Shown in pieces: positions 47,319 to 59,864 of a stretch of 64,000 bases of DNA. Positions within the stretch are counted from its first letter, which is position 1. Every line of letters starts with the position of its first letter. Source of the stretch: Oxyruncus cristatus (Eukaryota; Chordata; Aves; Passeriformes; Cotingidae); assembly GCA_013399855.1 (NCBI GenBank), contig VXAY01004104.1, positions 1 to 64,000 of the forward strand. Direction: 5' to 3'. The notes beneath the pieces are model-generated. The model saw only the letters and a program-made list of their open reading frames with translations. It did not search any database and was not told where the DNA came from. A program made the position numbers and the translations under genes.

Positions 47319-50300
47319 TTTCTGTATATACACCTGGATAAAAGCATGTATGTGCAAAAGTTAGCCGAAAGATTACTGTGAATGGCCCAAAGAATACTGG
47401 ATTTTAATACCTGGTAGGTTTTGTATGTGTTTTTTCACTATGAACCTAAAGTTATGGTGTGGCCCTATTTCAACTTACAGTAAAAAGGAAATAGAAAATG
47501 TTGTGCCACAAACTGTGAGGCAAACAAGATAATTAGAATTTGCTGTTCTAACCCCCAAAAGATTGAGGAATACAGTGTAGGGAGGTTACTATTTTGTATT
47601 CATATCTCCAACAGCTTCAATCTCTAAGTATCCCACGTGGTTCACAGGCCGTTTAGACAATTAAAAGAACAGTCCCAAATGCAAAAAAAAAAAAAAAAAC
47701 AAAACAAAACAAAACAAAAAAAAACCCAAACCAACAAACCAACCCCCAAAACTCAGGCTTCTGTAGTGCTGTTTTTTTCAGTCTAAAATCCCAGTAGTTT
47801 TTTAATGCTGCCAAAAGTAGTACTCATTCTCAACATTTTAGTTTAGGTCATTCATCATAGGCCATGCATTTCTTTATCACTCTCTCTTCATAAGGTTCAT
47901 GGATTGACAAACCTCTCAGCCTAATATTACTGTCTTGAATATCACTTACCAAAACAACCAAACCCCCCCCCCCCAATATTTACTTTTTAGCTCACCATTT
48001 AGTGCTTTTTACATGATAGAATCTGGAAAATTTGATGTAGCATATGTAGAGTGGGTAAAGAGATTGCCTTGTGTCTTTTGGAACATTTGGAATTTCTTTG
48101 TTGCTATCTATTAGTTGATATTAAAAAAAATCTATATGGATTTGTTCAATATTTAGGGGACATTTGCAATACAGCTGTCTTCATTTTGATAAAATTATTC
48201 AAATCTACTTTATACTATAGGTATTCTTATTATTATATACTGCTAATTCATGTCTTTTAATGGATTCTTTTTCCCATTTTATCACAAAACAGACAAAACC
48301 ACAAGTCAACTACCGTTCACATTCACACAGGATATATTTCTTAAAATTTCATCTTAAGTTGCAAGGACAAGTGTGTGAGATAAGAATTACAGAAATTAGA
48401 TGCTCTATGCAAATTTCATGTCTGCATTCTTCACACAAATAACATGATGTTGAATTTGTTAGTCAAATAAACTCTCATTAAAGCTTTTTGTCAGTGTTGC
48501 ATCCATGACTCCATGCTTTATATACTACATGTTAGTCACATTCTGTTCCAGAAATGGAAGTTTATTCTGCTTGTACATGTAGTGTTACTGTGACACTACG
48601 CATTTGCTTCACAATTTATTTTCAAAGCTGTTTTGTGAATAATATTATTACCTCCATTTAAAAATAAAAAATTACTAGAGATTAGGATCAAATTTTTTCA
48701 TTAACCTTGAGTCTTTGTGTGAATGTGTTTCAAGCTATTTAGTTGCATGCAGCATTTCTATTTCCCTTTATTCATTTTACTCCCCAAGTTTCCAAATTTG
48801 GATTACCCTTTCATGCTTCTTCTGCATCCTCAGTAATACTGTCCACACCTTTTAATTTTTTAAAATCAGTTTTCTCATTGATCAGTATATAAAAACATGT
48901 TGTGAACAGCGTGAAATTAATTCTATCTAATTTTGACCCTTACTAGTTCGATATCTAATCAGAGTTGTAATTGAGGAAGAGAGACAGACCTCACCAGAGG
49001 GAGATTCAAACTGTCTCTCTTCAACATTTCTGTTAAAGCATTTCTGTTAAAGCAATGTGAATTATGCTCCAGAAGTGCCTTGGACCTTAAAGAGAGCCTG
49101 GAGATCTTGCTTATATTGCCCCTAAATACAATACACAAGCTCTGTCTTTACCTGGGAAAAGTTTCATTAGAAGCACTAAACTTTGTTGAGTACAGTTTGG
49201 GCTACTTAGGAGCAGAGTAGATGCAGGTCAAGGCAAAACCAAAAGCAACCAAGGAAGAAGAGAGCAAAGGTACCACTTAGAGAATGATTAGCAATTCTGG
49301 AAATTTTCAGACTTACCACTTTTTAAGAATGTTCATGCTTATACTTATTTGCCTATCTATGCATCTATTCATCCAGGACAGTTAGGTAAAATTTCATAGA
49401 CAGTAATCTTATTCTGCCTATGCTCCTTTCACATTTGGTGATTACAGTTTCATGAATAGGGTTCTATTGATTCCAAGCAAATGAAAATCAAACCTTACCT
49501 TAAGTTTTATCTGTTAGGGGCATTATTACACTAAAACTAATTCTTGTAGTACTTTGATTAAAAGTCAGTATTACAGGAGGAAAATTTCTTTATTTGTTTT
49601 ATAGCATAGCTTAATGGAGAAAACATATTTCATCATACATTTTAAAAAATAAATATGCCACCTATGAAGAACTATATGTTTGGAAGTTTTACTAAGTGTC
49701 TTTCCACTTCATACAATTTGCTTAAAAACCCCAAAACACACAAAAAATTTAGCGTGTTATACTTATCATTGTAGCAAAACAGTTATATTATTTTCAAAAT
49801 ATATTTTAAATATATTCAAAATATATTTCAAAACAATAATATTATTTTCAAAATACAATTCCATTGAACACTCGTTACTTTTTCTGCTGTATATATGAAT
49901 AAACTTCATGAGTTCTTAAAACCTAAACTAGTTTCTCTAATTGGATAAAGAAATATTAAGTCAATAACACTGAAAAAGTATGCTTAAGTATACTTAAACA
50001 TTTAAAATGCATGCAACCTCAGGAGAAAATACAGATAAATTTCCAAGGCACAAGATTCAAAATGGGTAAAATAGGAAGGCATCATAGTGATAACCAGGAA
50101 ATACACTGGAAATTACAAACAATAAAAATAAACAGCAATCTACTATTTTATAATAAAAAATGAAATGTAATTCACCATTTAAATAAATTATCAGCTAGCA
50201 CAGTATGCCTGTAGCAATCAACATGTGAAAGAAATTGAGACCCAACAGAAGTCTAACAATAGAAGACTCTCTGTAACTTTTGAAGAGAGAATAGGACAAT

Positions 50301-51475
50301 ACAGAAACAACAAAAAGAACATTCTGTAAATCAGATAACCTAATAATTTTGAAATGAAATGGAAATTTATATTCAAGATTTTTACTAAGATTGACTGTAG
50401 TGTTTTGAATATGCAAAGCAATTTTTAGTAGGGCATAGAACACTATAACATCCAGTTCCTCTTTGGTAGGAAAATGCAGTTTTGAGTTAATGAAGATATT
50501 TTATGTGCATAATAAAATTCCAGAAAGGGAGAACAAGTATGCTTCTCACTGTTCCTGTTAAATATACCATTCTACTTATGTAGTTGCACAAAAAATTTAC
50601 CCTGTTAAAAGTCATCTTATTTTGACTTCTTGTTCTGATAATTTTTGTAGTTTTCTTTTGAATATCATAAACTCTATTAATGTAATGGCTGTGTAGCGAT
50701 TTTTAAATGTCTTTGCACAGGCAATATTTTTTTTTAGTTTTGCAACCAAACATTTTTAAATTCTAAGTTGTTTTTTTTTCATATTTTTTTTTATATCTTT
50801 CATCAGAAATTATATACTTTAATACATTTGTTCCAGTAAATAGTTTACAAATTTCAACATGTTAACTCCAAAACTCTGATATTGAAACAATCAATAAATC
50901 AGATTCTATGGGTGAAAAATTTGTTAAAAATTAACTATATAAGTGGTTTGTATTTACTTATCCATGTATGTTTACATATGTATATATATATAAAAAATAA
51001 AAAGTGAGCAAATGATATATTTTAAAATGGATTCTCTATATGTGTACAAGCAGACAGAGTTTCTGGAACAGTTTTCTTTAAATTCTGCCACAATGTTATT
51101 TCTTGGGACATTTATTTAAATTATAGCTAGAAGATAATATATTGATGTATTTTTCTAAGGGACAAACAACTACAGAATTGCGTAGTTTAGGTCATGTTCA
51201 GTTAACATAAATGCTATTTAAAATTATGATTTTAATGATATGATTTGGTTGAGTTTTTCCAATCTTGTAAAACTGTCATTATCCCATTTAATTAATTAAT
51301 CCCACTTAAAATGTTTCACATGTCATTAAAAATCTCAGTGTGCTCACTAGTATATATGCAACTCAGTATTTACTATTAAAATGAGGAAATAAACAGTAAA
51401 GTGACTATGAAGTTTTAATATATTATTCTGTCATGGTAGACGTGTTTTAAATGAACATATAGTAATGTGGCTAAC
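47319..51475. other. Unique AT-rich interval
   Basis: No gene or recognised interspersed repeat in 4.2 kb. It holds the A/C tract at 47682-47752, a C10 run near 47965-47974, a 15-base tandem duplication (CATTTCTGTTAAAG unit) at 49024-49053, and a local duplication of the ATTATTTTCAAAATA word at 49789 and 49840. Confidence 0.5.
47682..47752. repeat. A/C-rich low-complexity tract
   Basis: A18 run, then (CAAAA)n, A9, and AACCAACAAACCAACCCCC, about 70 bases. Confidence 0.85.
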
Positions 51476-52223
51476 TGTGTAAAGAAGTAACTCATTGTAC
51501 AAATACCACTGGTCAAACAAAGATCACCCCAAGTTATGGGACAGGGGCACCTGGGATCACCACCAACCACCAAAGTCCTCCTGAATATGCCTCAGTGAAC
51601 ACCTGGAACTTGGACTGTAAGATAAGCCACCTCGGCAGGAACTTCAGATAAGATAAAGATGCCACTGTTGTCTGGGTGTTATCTCAGACTTAGGGGGAGG
51701 TCAACAAAGCTGGAGGAGAAGAATGTATCACACAAAGAATGCAGAATTTATGGGCCACAAGGAAAGCCAGCTCAGCAATTACGCTGAAATCAGCTCCGAT
51801 GGAGGAAAAGGTGATTCCTGCAGGGGAAGATGGTGACCACGGACTCACAGCCCATTGACCCAAGAACTCCACCAACTCGAGAGAAAGATAGAGCGTGTGG
51901 ACTAATTAGCATTAGGGACAGGGAATCAACCAATAGAATAGGAGAACTGTGTAGCCAATAAGCATTAATTCCTTTGTTTGCTAAAATTTATAAGTAATAA
52001 ATAATAAAAAGGTTTGACTTGGGACCCCCACCACTGAAGAAAAACAGGATACACTGGATCTATCATCTCTCTCTCTTTCTCCCTCTCCTCTCTTTTTATT
52101 TTTTTTTCTATCTCTCTACATAATTTTCATTGTTAAATAAAATCTGTAGTATTTATTTCAGCATATTGTCTTGTTTGCACCTTAAATCAGGTAGAGGCAT
52201 CTCTCATTATTTGGACCTTAACA
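51476..52223 (+). mobile_element. ERV LTR (about 750 bp), probably solo
   Basis: Contains the blocks AGATAAGCCACCTCGGCAGG at 51619, GCCACTGTTGTCTGGGTGTT near 51661, CAATAGAATAGGAGAACTG near 51931, an AATAAATAATAAAAAGG stretch near 51996 with a TATAAGTAATAA box just before it, a CT-rich run at 52063-52092, AATAAA at 52136, and ATATTGTCTTGTTTGCACCT near 52163, finishing ACCTTAACA at 52215-52223. This is the U3-R-U5 order of a known type of passerine/neoavian ERV LTR. I could not fix the 5' end; the start given is the TGTGT at 51476, and no target duplication was found. The 61-codon minus frame here is a shadow. Confidence 0.75.
52136..52141 (+). terminator. Polyadenylation signal of the LTR at 51476-52223
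   Basis: AATAAA about 25 bases before the ATATTGTCTTG block, where LTR transcripts of this type would end. Confidence 0.5.
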
Positions 52224-52352
52224 CCGTCGCTGGAGATATTTAGAAGGTGATTAGGAACACGGTTTAATGGTAGAGGTGGCAGTGCTGCATTAAGGGTTGT
52301 TCTTGATGATCTTAAAAGTATTTTCCAACCTAAATGATTCTATGATTTTATG
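52224..52352 (+). mobile_element. CR1 LINE 3' end
   Basis: The sequence GCTGGAGATATTTAGAAGGT, TTTAATGGTAGAGGTGGCAG, TTGTTCTTGATGATCTTAAA and the tail CTAAATGATTCTATGATTTTATG are the last 130 bases of a CR1 in plus orientation. It begins exactly where the LTR ends, so the LTR probably inserted at or near the truncated start of this CR1, or the CR1 landed beside it. Confidence 0.85.
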
Positions 52353-55300
52353 TTTATTAATGCTCATCTATTTGTCCTTCATCTACTACCATTCTTTCAG
52401 TAACAAGTAATCTGTATTTCTTTACTTATTCACATATTATGAATATTATCTGCACCTCTGACATAACTGGAAGATTTTAAAACAATTAAAATATATTTTA
52501 ATGTCTTAAATGAATTATGCATCTGCTTTTGATTATGCAAACTGTAAAAATATGTTATCTGAGCACCATTAATATAATGATTTGCCTGTGTTTCAATCAC
52601 TGGTGTTAATTTTCTCTAATTTTTTTTCTATTACAGTTTTGATGAGTGACTAATTGCTAACACCTGGCTCATAAACCATAAAGTGCTGATTGAAAATAAC
52701 ACCATTTAAAAGGAAAGTTACAGTGTCAAAACTAAAAAAAACCCAAACAAATCTGAATTCAAGTGAGTAAAAATACATTATTTCATATAAGAATTAATTG
52801 TAGTATGACATTTGTTATTTACAAACAAAGACTTTTTTTTTAACTCATATTTTTAATTGAGATAATCGGTCTGGGTAGTTTCAACTATAGTATGCTACTT
52901 TCCATCCATCCTTTTGGGTTTCCAAGCCTAAGATTTGCTTTCATCCCCTTGAAATGTCAAGACTGTAGCAGGAAATCATCCTGTTGTTGATTTATGATAT
53001 GTGTTTCTAGAAGTTCTAGTACAAAGAGGTTAATGTCTCTTCCAAGATTAGATTTTCCACATGATTACATATAACAAGTATTCCCTGCTACTAGAATGAA
53101 ATGAACAGTTACCTCTTCTACTTGCTTTTTTCACTCTACCTTCTGCTTTCTCAAGAGAAAGAATTATTCACAGAGGCAGGAAACTTCATGATATTAAAAC
53201 TAAATTCCAATTTTGTTGTAATTATATATTTACATACGTTATATGTTTACATATCTACATATTATATATTTGTATAGTCATCAACAAGGTTTCTTTTATT
53301 TTATATTTTTTCTTCCTTCCTAATTTTCATTTTTCTTTTTTCCTTTCCCTTTTCCTCTTCTCCTGTGTTTTTTGTTACAAAAAGTTTTGGAAAAAAGACT
53401 CTTAAAATACATAAAAAAGTAAAAGGAAAAGCAAAGTACAAGTAAAATGTTTTTAATGTCAGATACACTGTAGGTTAACATATTCTCTTAATTGTAATTA
53501 TCACTACTTTGGTTATTATATACAGAAGTGGTGAGCAAGGCTGAACCAAAAGGAGGAACATCATGCTAGAACTACATAAATGCAACGTGCTACAGTGTCC
53601 TATGAGAAACTTGAGTGTGAAAGACACTTGACTGTTCCAGAAGAGAGTCTATGAAAAATCTGGTGAAAATGTCTCATAGGAAAATTGAAATTCTTTGTCT
53701 TTAATGTATTTTAAACACTGGGAGAGACTTTGAAGAAAAAAAAATAAAAAGGTAACTAGATAGATAGCTAAGACATTGGTGTGCTATTTCTGATATTTTT
53801 TGTCATCACAAATTATTTCCCTTTTTAATCAGAATTTCCAGCATATATTTTGATTCTGACAGTATTAACACTACTTGTTTTAATAAGTACCTACAAAACG
53901 AAGTGCCAAGCTGTAACAATTATGTGAGTACCTTGGTATATGTCTGATAGTCCTGTTTTACTATTTCTTTTGAGTGACAATATTCTAAAAATATAAAAAG
54001 TTGTCTCCATACTGTAATTTTTTTCTACATTAAAGCTTAATTAATGGGAAATTAAAGTAATTTCCCTTTTATTTAGGTTTAAATGCATTACTACTCACAG
54101 CCTTCCAAAAATGAACATACATTATAATAGTGTCATGCTCCTCTGTTTCAGGAGTTACTGTTTAACCAAATACATATAAATCAAACTTGTCCAGCTTAGG
54201 GACTGAATCTGACTATTTTATAAATCTGAATTATTTAATGCAGACCTAATGAACTTTTTGGTTACAGTAGTGTCCCAGCATTTAAACTGTGCTAGAATCC
54301 AAGTCTTGGGATTTGGTTTCAGAATTTTAGGTATAGGGTTTTATGCGATTCAAGGTGCAGTGTAAGCAATCTGATACATTGACATAGCTTTGCTTATTCA
54401 GGTTTTGTTGTTGTTTCTTAAAGTGAGAAAAAATAGTTTAATAATTCAGTGACCCTTGTCATTTTGGAAAGCAAATATTTGCCAGGTACTGGTTTTGTCC
54501 ACCTACATTCTGCTGTTCTTCCTTTTCACTGCACTGAAATGTGTAATATGTGCAAAAGAGAAAATAAAAAATCTTTTTACTTGTTTTCCTCCATAGTAAA
54601 AAGACATCACAAATATTAAATGTGTATTCAGGAAAAAAACCCCACTATTATTCTTCTTGGAAAACCTAATGACTATTTTAAAACTATGTATTTCAAAAAG
54701 TCACACTAAAAACATATGAGAGTAAAATGAGAGTCTAGTCTGTGCAAGAATAGGTTGTCATGACAACAATAATAATATAACTTCATTACATATTTACAAT
54801 TCACACAGCTATAGAATTAGAACAAGATATGTTTTTATTGTAAGAATAAAGCTCTCTTTGCACAAATGTTCTCAGAATGCAATCAAAAAAATGGTCCAGA
54901 GTCATTCAGATGCTTTTTAGATACTATTGAACAGAAGTTTATCACATTACTTCCAGTCCTTACCTATCAGAGTCCTTCATCTTAAATCCTCTTTACACAC
55001 ACATTTCTCTGCTTTAGTTACTCCTTTTGCTGAGCACAAATCTGGTCTGAAGATCTGAAGAAGGTGTAGAGTTTCGGGCTTTTGTTTTTTTTTAAAGTGG
55101 AAAATTTTGTGGTATACTGGAGTAGAAGGGTCAGGTCCTTCTAAGGTCAAACAGAAGCATTCTGCAGTGAAACAGCTGCCCTTGTGGCAAGGGGGAGAAC
55201 ACCCATCATGGGCACATCAGTGGTACCAGCAGGATCAGCAGGCACTGAATGCTCCATGTAACCCTTTCTTTGTTTGATAAAAAGGCCAAACCTTCTTACT

Positions 55301-55768
55301 CAGCGTTAGGAAGTTAAATATAACACCAAAGAGAAAGATAGAAGGATAGAAATGTTAAGGGTATTATCAACCAAGTCCTTTATACTACTTTCATAATTTT
55401 TGTTATTGGACTGTTATTAATGAAAATGAAAAAAATTTAACTCCATATAGAGCCTCCCAATATATTTCAGGGCACTATATCTATGAAAAAGAAAATGCTT
55501 CATTTATGTGATCTTTCCATAATGTGTTATTCTTTGGGGTTTCTCTTGCTGTCAACACTGTTTTTCAACTGACTTGGCAAGTAAAGGAATATAATATGAA
55601 GAATATGAAAGTGGTTAATAAAAGTTGCAGGTGTGGGGGAAAGGGGTTGTGTATGTGTTTTTTTTTTATTTGGGTTGGGGGTTTTATTGTGTTTTGTTTG
55701 GTTGTTTTGTGTTTGGTGTTTTGTTGTTGTTGATTTTGTTTGAGGTTTTTTGTTTGTGTTTTTTTAAA
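52353..55768. other. Unique AT-rich interval
   Basis: No gene recognised in 3.4 kb. The stretch 52440-52640 has ATTATGCAT and TTAATATAATGATT words like a conserved non-coding element. Low-complexity patches occur at 53216-53280 (TA-rich), 53290-53370 (pyrimidine-rich) and from 55645 (T/G-rich). Confidence 0.45.
55645..55768. repeat. T/G-rich low-complexity tract
   Basis: Runs of T and G in GTTTTG and TTGTTG units, about 120 bases, leading into the (ATTTT)n array. Overlapping open frames rich in F, L and V arise from composition only. Confidence 0.8.
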
Positions 55769-55938
55769 TTTTTATTTTATTTTATTTCATTTCATTNTCT
55801 GCTCCTGTTCTTCTCTATGGGGATCAAGTGCCGTGCATTTAGCTGCCATTTTATTTTATTTTATTTTATTTTATTTTATTTTATTTTATTTTATTTTATT
55901 TTATTTTATTTTATTTTATTTTTTTATTTTATTTTTTA
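55769..55938. repeat. (ATTTT)n microsatellite, interrupted, with an ambiguous base
   Basis: A perfect ATTTT array of about 14 units runs from 55848 to 55920 and continues imperfectly to 55938. A short array of ATTTT/ATTTC units at 55769-55796 precedes it. Between them lies a 51-base GC-richer interruption that begins with the only N in the window, at 55797. The three open frames here encode the array and are not genes. Confidence 0.9.
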
Positions 55939-56559
55939 ATTTGGCCTTTTTCCTCTAATCTTTTTCCTGGAATTATTAGTGTTTTCCCTTCAATAAATTA
56001 GGTCTTCTAACTTTGTTCCTTTTGCCAAATTACCTTAAATCTGGGTCTTTCATAGGGCAGACTTAAGCAATGTTTCTTTTAACTGGAAAGGTCCTTACTC
56101 TAGGAGGACATAACATTGAATGGTTGTTGCTCCAAACAAATAATAATGCTGAAGCAGTAATTTCAAACTGTTCTGAAGCATGAATTCAGAAAAATAGCCT
56201 GTGGTTAAAAAAAAGACTCTTACAGATCCACTTGTGCTGATACCTGCTGTATTTAGTAAGCACACTACATCATCAGACCTATGTAATGAACATGAAGAAT
56301 TAATAATACAATTTCTGATAACGTGCTTGCTCAGGCTGTTTATGATATTAAAATGTGGGAAAGGAACTAAAAAAGATTTTTTTACCTAAATATATATATG
56401 TATACACATATTTATGTATATCAGGATATTAAAAATATCAGCAATTGGTGATGTAGTATCACTTAGTATGGCAGCAGTCACTAACAGAAGAAATCAATAA
56501 TACAGCAACAACTGATAACAGGAACAAACAAGTAGGTATACAACATTATAGGTTATTAT
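55939..56559. other. Unique DNA before the Penelope-like fragment
   Basis: No recognised element. The TA-rich patch at 56390-56425 is low complexity. Confidence 0.45.
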
Positions 56560-56970
56560 AAACCCACCATTCATGAAGCAAGTTATCAACAATATGATAG
56601 CAGATATTCTCATAACAGACTACTTGTATGGAGATATAAATGTAATACTGGTAGTAAATTACACAGATTTCGGAAGGGGCCCAACTATCCCAAAGTTGAA
56701 AACAAACCATCCCGGAAGGGGGCTTGACCGTTGCAGATGTGGGACAACAAAGTGTATCAACCCCATAAGTGGGCCCAGAGAGGGAACCACAAAAATAGTA
56801 GACAGTCTCCCTTCGAGGACGAGCTGCATCATAGGATTTGGAGTCAGCCAGTTGTGCCCAGTGAGAGTCCTTTCAGTAAGCTCATGTAGAGAATTCATTC
56901 TATCTAGGAGAGGAAAAGTATGTGCAGCTTGTGAAGTTCTCAGAGAGAAGCTACATTTCCCATAAAAACA
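56560..56970 (+). mobile_element. Penelope-like element fragment (linker plus GIY-YIG endonuclease)
   Basis: The 130-codon frame 56573-56965 reads KQVINNMIADILITD near its start, then FGRGPTIPKL (residues about 44-53), then RCRCGTTKCINPISGP (65-80), TTKIVDSL, a SCIIGFG segment, and near the end SCREFILSRRGKV. This is the C-terminal layout of Penelope-like elements: an I-x-x-I-I-x-x-x-W-x-I-L-x-x-D step, R-A-P-T-I/L, a C-x-C-G-x-C-x-C zinc-ligand cluster, T-x-x-I, then the GIY-YIG nuclease (V-I-Y-G-F in place of GIY), R-T-x-R and R-x-E-H-I. Two or three small deletions remove the second GIY-YIG half, and the EH histidine reads as F, so it is dead. No reverse transcriptase was found upstream. 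The match is from remembered family motifs and needs a profile search. Confidence 0.6.
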
Positions 56971-58267
56971 AAGTCCTTTTTATATCACAGAGACATAAGA
57001 GGGCTTAGAGCATCAGCACTTTGGAAAGCCGATAGATGCCTTTCATGTCTGTTTTTTACCTGAAAAATCAAGGGATGATGTAGTTTTCTGTTCTTTTAGG
57101 CCAATTTTTTTTCCCCAAACTGTTTCTACTTTTTCAGATGATAAGTTGCCATTACATTCTTGGGTTTATGTGTAATAGTATCTCAGGATGTCTGTGGTTT
57201 CTAGGTACCCAACAGTACTGCAAAGATGGCAGTTGCACTTTTCAAGGATGTTTCTGATTCCCAGCTTCTGTTCCCAAGCTCACAGCTCCCTGGCTAGAGG
57301 GCAATTTCTCTATATTTTCAGGAAACATTTTTTCTGTTCAGTAATTTTCCTCTTCAAACCAGACCACTGCTATAGCTGCTCACATCACTGGGGACAGCTG
57401 AATCTGGTATGATTTAGGTCCGTTTGTATGCCTGTCTGCTCCTGCTTCTTCTTGCAGATCAGAGTATACCTACACATAAAACAGGACAGGGAGTGGTGAT
57501 CAGGCACAGGGCTCAAGTCCAGACCGGTCCCTTGATTATACAAAACCAATTCCTTTTATTTCCCTTCACACAATGTTTGTTCTCCCTGCTTTAACCTTGA
57601 TTCTTCCTTTTATTTGCCCTTGTTTCCACACAGTAAATATACCAAGAATTGGTATAGTCTAAGACCTTTACCTAGATCATATCTGTTCCTTACATGTTAT
57701 CACTCATGTGGTTACTGAGGCACCAATGGCCTTTTGAAAATCATCAGACCTTCCCTTCAACTGTCTGTAATATTTGGCCATTTTGCACAAATCCCCTTTA
57801 ACCAGGTCCGAGACCCACCCATCCATCCCTCATAGAGATTTTTGTAACATGTTTTCAGCTTCTTGCTTTGTTATGAACCATGTACAGCAGTTTCTTCATG
57901 TCAAGTGAAGAAGTTTCTCATGAGATGGTCAGTTAGCTAAATTTCAGGCTGAGGTCTAGTCATTTACCTTCACACCTCAACACTGGTGTTCAAAGTAAAG
58001 GTGATACAAAACCCCCTGTACATAAATGAGACACAATAATTCACAATAATCCAGTAAAAATCCACAAAATTCACTTGTTTATATAACGCGAGTACTGCAT
58101 TGAGGGCATTCTACTTCACTTTCTATATGGCCTTAGTTTCCAAATTTTAGTTTTCTGTGATAGAAATATTGGAAGGTTTTACAGATAATTTCATTGCAGA
58201 TTTATTAACAAGTGCACTTATATGTCCAAAGATCAGTGTTACATAAAATCAGCTATATTTTTTCAAT
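56971..58267. other. GC-richer interval, possibly holding an unrecognised LTR in reverse
   Basis: The stretch 57180-57970 is GC-richer than surrounding DNA and, read on the minus strand, has AAATAAAAGG-type signals (plus-strand CTTTTATTT at 57554 and 57607). This could be an LTR in minus orientation, but I could not identify its ends, TATA box or family, and list it only as a possibility. Confidence 0.35.
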
Positions 58268-58445
58268 TTGAGAAATATAGGAAAGGCTATGTTTGGTGTC
58301 AGACCAAGTCTCTACCTAACTCAATATCCTGTACCTCACAATGATTGTGAGCAGATGCTTACAGAAGACAATCAACAGGAGAGGCATTTGTGATTCTTCC
58401 CAAATCTCTAGCGGTTTTCAGCTCAAGGAATTTCCTGACCATGAT
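58268..58445 (-). mobile_element. Old CR1/L3-like LINE 3' fragment
   Basis: The plus strand AGAAATATAGGAAAGGCTAT, TGTCAGACCAAGTCTCTACC, CTCAATATCCTGTACCTCAC, GAGCAGATGCTTACAGAAGA and GGTTTTCAGCTCAAGGAATT follow the order of a sauropsid-wide LINE tail (typically TAAGAACATAAGAA..., GGGTCAGACCAAAGGTCC, TAGCCCAGTATCCTGTC), in minus orientation. It is distinct from the octamer-tailed CR1s above and highly diverged, implying an older insertion. Confidence 0.6.
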
Positions 58446-59864
58446 GTGTTTTTTTCTGTTTCAGTAATCTTCAAATTTTACTCTTCATGGTGCTGTTGTT
58501 TCTCCCTCTGAACTGTTGCTGTGGAGAGCATAATGGATGATATGAGAGGTACCAGTGCACATCTAACTTGTCTAACTGTTTATACAAGTAGACATTTCCA
58601 GTAAAGAAGGGGATGATTCCCAGCCACCTTTACTCATTACATACATGCAACACAGATACTCTTTGACAGCCCTGCCCAAGCAACAATCTCTTGTGAATCC
58701 CTGCAATGCACCCTCCGATGTGGCAGGTGTCATGTGGGATTGTGCATTGTGGTTCCTCAGGGATCCTCAGTGCAGTAAGGCAATAGGTATCATCCGAGTA
58801 CAGAGGTCAGAGCTCTTGAGATCTGCAGGTCCTGGCACTTCTCAAGGCTGGCCTCTCCTGGTGTCAGTCATCCCTCTCACAGTGCACTGGTGCCATGCTC
58901 TGAGTAGGGAAGTATATGAAAAGTGGGTTTTCCCTTTGGGACTGCTTTCCCATGTGATTAGTCCAAATGACAGTTCTTATCACACCTGCTGGCACTCTGT
59001 TCACAGACTGTCACCCCATCATCCTGTCGCTATGGCAGAAGGAACATATTTTTCCTTCAATAATTTCCATTCCATCATCTCCTTATTGGCAGTGAAGTCT
59101 CAAGTAATGAACTTTACACCTAACACTTTCTACATGATAACTTAGGTGCCTTAAGAAGAAAAAATCTCCAAGGGGACATCCACATCAACTTTTTTGTATC
59201 AGAAATGTCATTTGGCAAGGACTTCCATGCATTTTCTTCCCTTTTCATGAAGAGGCATTCAATTCTTTCATGCTTTGAACCTAGTTTCTTTGGATGGCCC
59301 TTAGTTTTTGTCTATCTCTTTGCACATTCTTCAGGGTACAATCTTGTACTCAAGTTTTTATAGAAATCCAGAATACATCCTTCTCCAAAACAATCTCATT
59401 TTAAGTTTGAAAAGTCCTAGTATATTGAGTTATTTCTGTAAGGTAGCATATTCTCCTGATCTTAATTATACATTTCTTCCTCTCAGGATATTTTTTTCAA
59501 GAGAAATTAAATCATTACACTGTGTGTAAACTGTAGATTTGACTTGTTTTTTAAATGCTAATAAATCTTATTTATTTTTGGATAAATATTATTTCTATAA
59601 AGGACTGATAAAAGAACCTGGTCAGTTAAACCTAGTTTTACAGACACTGAACCAGAACTATCCAGTTTACCAGCTGCAGCTGCCCTGTGTTAGACAAAAC
59701 CCTTTTCTTTTCTCTTTTTCCCCAGTATGCCTACTAATTAAGCCTGCAGGAAGGGACTTAAAACAAGGGTGTTACTCTATTACCCAATGAGAAGAATGTA
59801 TCCACAAGTGTGAAAAGACTGGAATGCTGGTGACTCAGACAATCCAGGTGTTAAGGGCGTGCAC
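58446..59864. other. Unclassified interval with the longest open frame of the window
   Basis: It includes a plus-strand frame of 166 codons (58645-59145), the longest in the window. The product has no recognisable domain, no signal peptide, low-complexity-free but ordinary composition, and no visible splice or promoter context. The DNA from 58640 to 59040 is GC-richer than its flanks, which lengthens frames by chance. I do not call it a gene; it could be an unrecognised repeat. Confidence 0.4.

Noticed and set aside
49024..49053. Tandem duplication of a 15-base unit as a repeat array
   Set aside because: Only two copies; ordinary slippage, not a CRISPR or satellite.
57180..57970. LTR in minus orientation
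   Set aside because: Suggestive AATAAA-type signals on the minus strand, but no recognisable ends or family blocks, so it is left as a note only.
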